A stretch of 18,341 bases of DNA from CAYRCJ01 sp964422785 (GTDB taxonomy: Bacteria; Patescibacteriota; Minisyncoccia; UBA11713; 2-01-FULL-45-33): the NCBI GenBank assembly GCA_964422785.1, contig CAYRCJ010000012.1, positions 1 to 18,341 on the forward strand. Direction: 5' to 3'. A program made the position numbers and the translations under genes. Numbering within the stretch: the first letter of the stretch is position 1; each line of letters starts with the position of its first letter. Shown here piece by piece: positions 12,826 to 18,341 of the stretch. The notes below the pieces were generated by a model that made no database searches, was not told the origin of the DNA, and worked only from the letters and a program-made list of their open reading frames with translations.

Positions 12826-14571
12826 CTATTCCCTGGTTACCCTCAGAATTTCTTCAATAGTGGTCAGCCCCTGAACGCATTTAATAATTCCATCTTCAAG
12901 CATCGTCACCATCCCCTCTGATTTTGCCTGAGATTCTATTTCATCGGAAGTCGCGTTTCGCATAACCAGATTTTTGATCGTGGATGACATCTGCAAAACT
13001 TCGTGGATGCCGAGCCTGTCGGAATATCCATCCGGGCAGTCTGATGAGGGCTTCGGTTTATAGAAAGGGATGTCTTTCCAATTGGCCTTGGGAGAAACTA
13101 TTTTTTCATTTTTTAGAAATCCGAGAACTCTATCCAGATCCACAACTTTTTTCAGTTCTTTTTCTTCCGAGTCGGAAAGATGATATTCTTCTTTTTCTTT
13201 GCAAAGCATCCTTACCAACCTCTGGCCTATGAGAACGTTGACGGTAGATACTATCAAAAATGGCTCTATCTTCATATCCAAAAGCCGCGGCAACGCACCG
13301 GAGGCGGAGTTTGTATGGAGCGTTGAGAGAACCAGGTGTCCGGTAAGAGAGGCGTTGATGGCAAGCCCCGCGGTCTCGTTGTCCCGGATTTCTCCCACCA
13401 TGACAATATCCGGATCCTGCCGCAGAAGCGAGCGGAGCCCATTTGCGAAAGTAAAATTAATATCAGGCCGCACCTGAGTCTGATTAACCCTCGGGATTCT
13501 ATATTCAATCGGATCCTCCACAGTGGAAATATTTACGCCGGGCAAATTGAGAATCGATAAAATAGAATAGAGAGTGGTGGTTTTGCCGGATCCGGTAGGA
13601 CCTGTGGCCAAGATCATTCCTACGGGCTTTTTAATATTATTATGAAGCGCCTCGAGAGCCTCTCCGTGAAATCCCAATGCCTCAAGAGTAAAGCCTTTAA
13701 TATTTTCCGGAAGCAAACGGAGAACTACTTTCTCGCCTTCGAAAACAGGAAGTATTGAGACACGAAAAGAATATTTGTAATCCTCTGTATCAATTTTAAA
13801 TCTTCCATCCTGCGGAAGCCTGTGCTCATCCAATTTGAGATTTGATAAAACTTTTATTCTGGCCACAATGCTCGGAGCCACCTGCTTTGGAAGCACCATC
13901 GCGTCGTGCAAAATGCCATCGATCCTGTACCGCACCAAAACCTCTTTGTCCATCGGTTCGATATGTATATCGGAGGCTCTTTGCAAAATCGCGTGCCTGA
14001 TTAGGGTATCGACGATGCGTACAACCGGCAGATCCTCGGCTATTTTTTTTAAATCTTCTTCATTGAGTTCGCTTTCTTGAGACGGCAGAGTCAAGGATTC
14101 TGTTTCGCTTTTTATTATATCGCCGAATTCGGCCTCCAAACTTCTTTGATATTGACCAAGAATGTATTTTATTGAAGCCTGGTTGGTAAGGCGCGGAAGA
14201 ATTTTTAAATCCGATTTCTTTTTTATAAACTCGATGGTCTCCAAATCTTCCGGATCAAGCATGGCCACCTCCAGATTTGAGCCATCTTTTTTAAAAGCCA
14301 CTATGTTGTTTCTTTTGGCGATGACTTCCGGTATAATTTCCAAAACTTTCGGATCTATTTTTTCTCCCTCCAGGCTCACAAATGGCACGCCCAATATATA
14401 CGCCTTAAGGCGCGCCAGATTGCTGTCGGAAATTTTTCCCGAATTCAGCAGCGCGTCTTCAATTTTTATATTTTTGGCATTGGCCTCTTCTTCCGCCTTT
14501 ATTACGTCATCTTTGCTGACCAATTCCGAGTCCAGAAGAAACGCCTTGAGTTGTTGCTGTTCTATTTTCAT
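12826..14571 (-). CDS. pilB: Type IV pilus assembly ATPase PilB (GspE family)
   Basis: Hexameric cytoplasmic extension motor, 581 aa, full length. An MshEN-type N-terminal domain (about residues 10-140, ILGVPFVSLEGEKIDPKVLEIIP) may bind c-di-GMP. The core follows: ASDIHIEP near 199-206, Walker A GPTGSGKT at 324-331, Asp box VEDPIEYR at 351-358, Walker B DPDIVMVGEIRD at 386-397 with E394, and His box GHLVLSTLHT at 411-420. The zinc-binding region has only C457 and C512 instead of four Cys, so the metal site looks degenerate. There is no clear Shine-Dalgarno sequence. It lies 17 nt downstream of the receiver gene and probably shares its transcript. Confidence 0.96.
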   Translation of the reverse strand: MKIEQQQLKAFLLDSELVSKDDVIKAEEEANAKNIKIEDALLNSGKISDSNLARLKAYILGVPFVSLEGEKIDPKVLEIIPEVIAKRNNIVAFKKDGSNLEVAMLDPEDLETIEFIKKKSDLKILPRLTNQASIKYILGQYQRSLEAEFGDIIKSETESLTLPSQESELNEEDLKKIAEDLPVVRIVDTLIRHAILQRASDIHIEPMDKEVLVRYRIDGILHDAMVLPKQVAPSIVARIKVLSNLKLDEHRLPQDGRFKIDTEDYKYSFRVSILPVFEGEKVVLRLLPENIKGFTLEALGFHGEALEALHNNIKKPVGMILATGPTGSGKTTTLYSILSILNLPGVNISTVEDPIEYRIPRVNQTQVRPDINFTFANGLRSLLRQDPDIVMVGEIRDNETAGLAINASLTGHLVLSTLHTNSASGALPRLLDMKIEPFLIVSTVNVLIGQRLVRMLCKEKEEYHLSDSEEKELKKVVDLDRVLGFLKNEKIVSPKANWKDIPFYKPKPSSDCPDGYSDRLGIHEVLQMSSTIKNLVMRNATSDEIESQAKSEGMVTMLEDGIIKCVQGLTTIEEILRVTRE

Positions 14572-14588
14572 TTTTGGTATTTATCTGT

Positions 14589-14972
14589 TTATCTTGAATT
14601 TGAATGATGCTCGAATAAAGCTTCTATTTTTTCCAAGATGTCCCGCAGACTGTAATTGGCTTTGACCAAATATGTGGTCGCTCCGAGCGCCAAGGCGCGC
14701 TCCACATCTGCGCCCCCTTCAAGATTTGTAAGTACCATGATGGGAATATTTTTCGTAACCGGATCTTTTTTTAACTCCTCTAAAACTTCGAAACCGTTCT
14801 TTTTTGGCAATATCAAATCAAGTAAAATAAGATCCGGGGTTTTGTTTTTCGCCTCCAATATCCCGGCTTCTCCGTCCAGCGCCGAAAATATTTCGTATTT
14901 CGCGCCGGTCAAAATATCCGTCATTGCTCTTTGCAGAGATTCTTCGTCCTCAATAAATAATATTTTTTTCAT
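14589..14972 (-). CDS. Stand-alone response-regulator receiver protein (CheY-like)
   Basis: 127 aa, essentially a bare receiver domain with no output domain. The conserved residues are present: acidic pocket E8-D9-E10 in FIEDEE, phospho-acceptor D52 in LILLDLILPK, T82 in VLTNLEG, and K104 in LVKAN. It lies 6 nt downstream of the histidine kinase and 17 nt upstream of pilB. It is therefore the probable phosphorylation partner of that kinase and may act by protein contact, perhaps with the pilus motor or another kinase. It cannot be a DNA-binding regulator on its own sequence. The target is unknown. Confidence 0.94.
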   Translation of the reverse strand: MKKILFIEDEESLQRAMTDILTGAKYEIFSALDGEAGILEAKNKTPDLILLDLILPKKNGFEVLEELKKDPVTKNIPIMVLTNLEGGADVERALALGATTYLVKANYSLRDILEKIEALFEHHSNSR

Positions 14973-14978
14973 AATTTT

Positions 14979-15932
14979 TTAATTTGTAAACTTATCTGCC
15001 GCAGGCAGACTAAACCAAAATGTCGACCCTTTATTTAAAATGGAGGAAAAGCCTATTTCTCCTCCGGATAATTTTACAATAGATTTGGCGATAAACAGCC
15101 CCACCCCCGATCCGACAGTCTGATATCTGGTTGTATTACCGGAACGAAAAAATTTTTCAAAAACTTTTTTTTGGCTCTCCTTGGGGATGCCGGCGCCCTG
15201 GTCTGTAATCTTCCACAAAATACTTTTGTCTTTTTTTTCAAGACTGATGGCTATTTCTCCGCCGTTTAAGCTGTATCTTATTGAATTATCTATCAGGTGG
15301 TCCAAAACTCCCATAATCCTTTCTTCATCGGCGTACACGCCTGGCAAATCCGGCTGTATAAACAAAGAAATTTTGACATTTTGCCTTATCACCAATTTAT
15401 CAAATCTTTGTACGGCTTTTTTTGTGAGCTCCGCCAGGGAAAACTCGGCCGGTTTTAATATTATATCATTATCTTCTATTCTATTAACTTCCAGGAGGTC
15501 ATTTACAGATCGTATCATTTTTTCGTTTTGCTCATAAATTCCCCCGGCATAATCACGGAAATTGTCCTGAGAAAGGGCGTCAAGCTGCCATTTTATAGCC
15601 GATAGCGGAGATCTCAATTGGTGAGAGATGATGCTGATAAATTGGGACTTGGAAAGAGAGGAAACCGCCACTCTTTCAAAAGAATTTACAATAATATTTC
15701 CGATGACGAATAAAACAGTTGATAAGCTCAAAACAATCAGAGCTGCGATTTCCGGTTCTTCGTAGGAACGGGCAATCTGATAGGTTACCAAAATAGCCGC
15801 GATGATAAACGCGCCCATTACTAAAAATAAAAACTGGGGACATTGCCAAACCGGTATTCTGTATTTAGAACAGCCCCCGCCCAAACTTAAAGAATCATAC
15901 CAATGCAGTTTTTTTTCTGATTCGCTTTCCAT
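14979..15932 (-). CDS. Membrane sensor histidine kinase
   Basis: 317 aa. Two TM helices at about 34-51 and 61-83 enclose a loop of only about ten residues, so sensing is likely within or near the membrane. An unusual N-terminal segment GGGCSKYRIPVWQCP has C21 and C31 directly before TM1. The kinase core is complete: H-box SHQLRSPL with H104, N-box DHLIDNSIRYS with N216, G1 DQGAGIP at 244-250, F-box FEKFFRSG, and G2 GSGVGLFIAK at about 274-283. The usual C-terminal FSLP is followed by AADKFTN, encoded partly by a small palindrome. It forms an operon with the receiver, pilB and the P-loop kinase. A TATACT box 7 nt before the ATG suggests a leaderless mRNA. Confidence 0.93.
   Translation of the reverse strand: MESESEKKLHWYDSLSLGGGCSKYRIPVWQCPQFLFLVMGAFIIAAILVTYQIARSYEEPEIAALIVLSLSTVLFVIGNIIVNSFERVAVSSLSKSQFISIISHQLRSPLSAIKWQLDALSQDNFRDYAGGIYEQNEKMIRSVNDLLEVNRIEDNDIILKPAEFSLAELTKKAVQRFDKLVIRQNVKISLFIQPDLPGVYADEERIMGVLDHLIDNSIRYSLNGGEIAISLEKKDKSILWKITDQGAGIPKESQKKVFEKFFRSGNTTRYQTVGSGVGLFIAKSIVKLSGGEIGFSSILNKGSTFWFSLPAADKFTN
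14995..15009. repeat. Short palindrome at the 3' end of the kinase gene
   Basis: TCTGCC / GGCAGA with GCA in the centre, read in the kinase frame as SLPAAD. I recall similar CTGCC-GCA-GGCAG palindromes recurring in Parcubacteria genomes, but this was not checked. Here it coincides with the last codons of the kinase. Confidence 0.45.
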
Positions 15933-15939
15933 AAATTTC

Positions 15940-15945
15940 AGTATA
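15940..15945 (-). promoter_or_regulatory. -10 box of the histidine kinase operon, predicted leaderless
   Basis: TATACT on the minus strand ends 7 nt before the ATG at 15932, so the transcript would start at or beside the start codon. The -35 position (complement of 15963-15968) is TTTTTC, a weak match. Confidence 0.45.
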
Positions 15946-15967
15946 TCATCTCTTGCGGATGCGAAAA

Positions 15968-15979
15968 AATAGCGCTATT
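15968..15979. promoter_or_regulatory. Palindrome between divergent kinase and M16 genes
   Basis: AATAGCGCTATT is a perfect 12-bp palindrome in the 83-nt divergent region, next to the -35 position of the kinase promoter. It could be an operator. It is short enough to be chance, and no regulator gene is adjacent. Confidence 0.25.
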
Positions 15980-16015
15980 GTGAGCTGAGATTTTAACGCA
16001 AATGAGGTCTTTGAA

Positions 16016-17335
16016 ATGCGCTACAAAGTACGTTGCGGCCGGCTTAAATCAAATGGCCTGCGTTTTTTCACGCAATTCGACAATGGCTCCGCGAAGGAAA
16101 TGGCGGTTATCTGCATAATGACCGGATCGTTGCACGACCCGCCAAATTACCGGGGGCTCGCGCATCTGGTAGAACATGTGATTACCGGCGAGGCAAAAGA
16201 ACAAAATGAAAAGGAAATTTCCCTTCTTTTTGCGCGTACCATGGGCGGGCCCGATGATAATATCCTTATCACTACCGACCGCACACCGACCACATACGGG
16301 CCGGCGGATCTTATCAGAAAAAGCCACAATAGAAAACTTTTCCATACTTTCGCGGCTATGGTGAGCAATCCGGTCTTCTCCCAAAAAATACTCGCGATGG
16401 AACGAACGGCTGTTTTGCAGGAGCATTATCTGCGAGGAGAAGATATTATTGAAAGCAGAGTTTTTGATGAACTATACAAAATAACATTCCCCAAAAATTT
16501 TGCCGCCGGAAATCCGGTTGATGGATCGATGAAAGAAGTCAAAGCGGCCACTCTAAAAACCGTGCAAGATTTTCACAGCCTTTACTACACTCCTAAAAAT
16601 GCGTTTGTAATATACTTCGGCCCCAAACACGAAGAAGCGCGCAGAGTCATCGAAACAGAACTTGGAGAATGGGGGAATGGCTGGAAACCGAACAAAAATA
16701 AAGAATTTGACCTCTATTTGGGGCGCGGCAGAGGCGGATTTAAGCCTCTGGCAGAATCGGCGGCAAAGTGTTTATTGAGCAAAGATTCTCACCAGTACCA
16801 CGCCGCGGTCGCGTACCCCACAGAAACTTACATGAGCGCTGACGCTGAGGCGCTCGATGTCCTTTCATATATTCTTTCAGACAGGATGTATCGAAGACTG
16901 AGAACAGAAAATGAAGAATGGAAAAAGGGCGCGTACCGCACTCCCGTATATACAGACCGCTCGTTTGCACACGGAATATTTTATTTTCATTTTGCCACAA
17001 CCGATAAAAAGTTTTCTAAACATGGGGTAGATGTTTTTCACGCGGAATGCAAAAAATTGTGCGATGATTTAATTTTCAGAGATGAACTTGAAGCATGGAT
17101 CGGGTATATGTACGATTACGAATTTGTCGACAGTTTCCAAAGAGGCCCCAATAGGCTCATGGAAATGGTGGCAAGCGCGGTCGCCAACGGCGACGTAGAT
17201 TTGGAAAAACTGCACGCCCGAGGCGCCGCCCTGCAATCTTTTATGTATAAAGGCGGCAGGCAAAAATTGCGCGAAGTCGCCCGCAAATATTTCTCCGGAC
17301 ATAGCGCGACGGTGATCGCAAAACCAAATATTTAA
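16016..17335 (+). CDS. M16-family zinc metallopeptidase
   Basis: 439 aa, the normal size of a one-unit M16B peptidase. It has the inverted zinc motif H50-L-V-E53-H54, and E129 and E136 seven residues apart (ERTAVLQE), which match the Glu pair of pitrilysin with the second as the third zinc ligand. The N-terminal half includes NGLRFFTQFDNGSAKEMAVICIM and YTPKNAFVIYFGP; the C-terminal half has the weaker second M16 fold. There is no signal peptide or TM, so it is probably cytoplasmic. M16 enzymes usually work as pairs or homodimers, and no second subunit is adjacent. A GAGGT Shine-Dalgarno sequence (16004-16008) lies 7 nt before the ATG, which fixes the start. It is followed by a terminator. 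Confidence 0.9.
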   Translation: MRYKVRCGRLKSNGLRFFTQFDNGSAKEMAVICIMTGSLHDPPNYRGLAHLVEHVITGEAKEQNEKEISLLFARTMGGPDDNILITTDRTPTTYGPADLIRKSHNRKLFHTFAAMVSNPVFSQKILAMERTAVLQEHYLRGEDIIESRVFDELYKITFPKNFAAGNPVDGSMKEVKAATLKTVQDFHSLYYTPKNAFVIYFGPKHEEARRVIETELGEWGNGWKPNKNKEFDLYLGRGRGGFKPLAESAAKCLLSKDSHQYHAAVAYPTETYMSADAEALDVLSYILSDRMYRRLRTENEEWKKGAYRTPVYTDRSFAHGIFYFHFATTDKKFSKHGVDVFHAECKKLCDDLIFRDELEAWIGYMYDYEFVDSFQRGPNRLMEMVASAVANGDVDLEKLHARGAALQSFMYKGGRQKLREVARKYFSGHSATVIAKPNI

Positions 17336-17346
17336 TTACAAAAAAT

Positions 17347-17378
17347 CCCCTCCGATGGCCATCGGAGGGGTAAATTTT
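17347..17378 (+). terminator. Rho-independent terminator after the M16 gene
   Basis: The 24-bp perfect palindrome at 17347-17370 (CCCCTCCGAT / ATCGGAGGGG around GGCC) is followed by TAAATTTTT and preceded by an A-run. It begins 11 nt after the stop codon. Its CCGAT-x-GCC-ATCGG core is shared with the terminator at 2929. Confidence 0.85.
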
Positions 17379-17389
17379 TATCCTATGCG

Positions 17390-17418
17390 TTGACAAAATA
17401 AATATATGTTGCTAACTT
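17390..17418 (+). promoter_or_regulatory. Promoter of the coiled-coil membrane protein gene
   Basis: A perfect -35 TTGACA (17390-17395) is followed after 17 nt by TAACTT (17413-17418), a partial -10. It lies between the terminator of the M16 gene and the next start codon, which supports an independent transcription unit. Confidence 0.6.
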
Positions 17419-17433
17419 AAACACAGAAAAAAA

Positions 17434-17446
17434 CCGCCAAAGGCGG
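17434..17446 (+). promoter_or_regulatory. Small hairpin in the 5' leader
   Basis: CCGCC-AAA-GGCGG sits in the leader between promoter and Shine-Dalgarno. No T-run follows, so it is not a terminator. It may stabilise the mRNA or affect initiation. Confidence 0.35.
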
Positions 17447-17473
17447 GCAAGTTTGAAATCAAGAGGTCTGAAT

Positions 17474-18274
17474 ATGGGAACTTTGCAAAAAGAAGAATAC
17501 AGCGTTGTTCAACTGAGCCCTCGGGATGAACTTATTCAGGAAATAAACCGCATCAAAAAAGAAAAAGACGAAGAAAAAAATGCCAATAAACTGTTAAAAA
17601 AGGAAGTAGCTAAATTGACAGAGCTAAGCGAAAAAAGAAGCGAAATACTCAAAATGGAAAACCGGTATTTGGAATCTTTTGAAAATCTGGCGCTTTCTTA
17701 TTTCGGCTTAGACTTTTCTCATCTTCAAGAAATGAAATTGGAAAAAGCAAAAGAATTACAGAAACTCATAATCAGAAAATCCGGAGCTGTGTCTTTCCTG
17801 CAAAAAAGTATTTTGATCGCGGCGGACACAGGCGTGGCCCTGACATGCCTTTTGTGGCTCGGCGCTTTGATAAGGATGGCTTACTGGATAATATTCGAAG
17901 CCAGCTCCCCTGACCTGATTGATCATATAGTAGCCGGGGGAGCCCTTTGGATAATCGGCGCCTTGTTTACTACCGCTGTAGGACTGTTGATTGTCCATTG
18001 TGAGATTCTATTTTCAAAGTGGGCAAGAAAAAAGTTTGAATCGCTGGCATTCAGGCAGCTTGCGAAAATACTTGCCAAAATCCATGGCGAAGAAAGTATC
18101 TTTCCTTGCGGGCATGTTTTAAAAAATCTCGGCCATATCAACAATATAAACGGCGAATGCGAATTGATGCTCCAAAAATCTGAAAATCAAAAATTGCCAT
18201 TGAGTAAAATTGGAATGTTTTCTTTAAAATTTTTAGAAGGCTCTCTTTTCAAGGGCCTTGACAAGATTAAATAA
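17474..18274 (+). CDS. Coiled-coil membrane protein with two TM helices, unknown function
   Basis: 266 aa from the ATG at 17474, chosen because GAGGT (17463-17467) lies 6 nt upstream. An in-frame TTG at 17453 has no such support. No known family is recognised. Residues about 16-70 are highly charged and form a likely coiled coil (ELIQEINRIKKEKDEEKN onward). Two hydrophobic segments follow at about 112-140 and 152-176, then a basic amphipathic stretch (SKWARKKFESLAFRQLAKIL) and a C-terminal region with isolated Cys (FPCGHVLK, NGECELM). With an even number of TMs, both termini should be on the same, probably cytoplasmic, side. It is a single-gene unit with its own promoter and terminator. A scaffold role is a guess from the coiled coil only. 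Confidence 0.75.
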   Translation: MGTLQKEEYSVVQLSPRDELIQEINRIKKEKDEEKNANKLLKKEVAKLTELSEKRSEILKMENRYLESFENLALSYFGLDFSHLQEMKLEKAKELQKLIIRKSGAVSFLQKSILIAADTGVALTCLLWLGALIRMAYWIIFEASSPDLIDHIVAGGALWIIGALFTTAVGLLIVHCEILFSKWARKKFESLAFRQLAKILAKIHGEESIFPCGHVLKNLGHINNINGECELMLQKSENQKLPLSKIGMFSLKFLEGSLFKGLDKIK

Positions 18275-18287
18275 AGCGCTATACTTG

Positions 18288-18320
18288 AAATAGTCCATCA
18301 TAAAATGGACTATTTTTATT
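18288..18320 (+). terminator. Rho-independent terminator at the right edge
   Basis: AAATAGTCCAT (18288-18298) pairs with ATGGACTATTT (18305-18315) around a 6-nt CATAAA loop, and the right arm runs into TTTTATT. It closes the coiled-coil protein gene 13 nt after its stop. Confidence 0.85.
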
Positions 18321-18341
18321 ACTAAATTAACTAAAAATGTT

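Noticed and set aside
17453..17473. Upstream TTG start for the coiled-coil protein
   Set aside because: The ATG at 17474 has GAGGT at the right distance. The TTG has none, and the Shine-Dalgarno would lie inside the coding part.
1..18341. CRISPR array, insertion sequence or prophage genes
   Set aside because: No regularly spaced repeats, transposase, integrase or phage structural genes are visible on either strand.

Overview
The window looks like part of a chromosome from a Patescibacteria (Candidate Phyla Radiation) organism, most probably a Parcubacteria-type lineage. This is an inference from several signs. There is a complete-looking inner-membrane type IV pilus (T4P) set with no secretin gene in view. 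The genes are tightly packed with 1-4 nt overlaps. A short GC-rich palindrome of a style I associate with these genomes is inserted in frame in valS. Small single-domain genes and hypothetical exported proteins complete the picture. No database search was possible.

Layout. Positions 2-2925 (+): the 3' part of valyl-tRNA synthetase, a PrsW-type membrane protease and an Hsp20 chaperone, closed by a hairpin terminator at 2929-2952. Positions 2957-4610 (-): a membrane-anchored exported protein and a signal peptide / OB-fold-like / TM / PD-(D/E)XK nuclease-like protein. Directly upstream of the latter are tRNA-Arg(TCT) and an odd tRNA-derived imperfect palindrome at 4721-4792. Positions 4818-11296 (-): a T4P operon in the order pilC, three prepilin-like minor pilins, a PilX-like beta-rich protein, pilM, pilN, pilO and a 97-aa one-TM protein. 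Positions 11320-12204 (+): an exported protein with a Pro-rich linker, divergent from pilC. Positions 12201-15932 (-): a histidine kinase, a stand-alone receiver, pilB and a P-loop kinase. Positions 16016-17335 (+): an M16 zinc peptidase. Positions 17474-18274 (+): a coiled-coil two-TM protein. The last two genes each end in a hairpin terminator.

How the genes fit together. PilB (motor), PilC (platform), PilM/N/O (alignment complex) and the minor pilins would build a pilus across a single membrane; the major pilin, PilT and the prepilin peptidase are not in the window. The two-component pair sits in the pilB transcription unit and may regulate pilus or envelope functions. PrsW, Hsp20, M16 peptidase and the exported proteins suggest an envelope and protein-quality theme.

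Initiation signals are of two kinds. Some genes have a -10-like box 5-7 nt before the ATG, which predicts leaderless mRNAs. Others have a GAGGT or GGAG Shine-Dalgarno sequence. The strongest candidates for something undescribed are the membrane-tethered nuclease-like protein beside tRNA-Arg, the tRNA-derived palindrome, and the palindromic insert inside ValRS.
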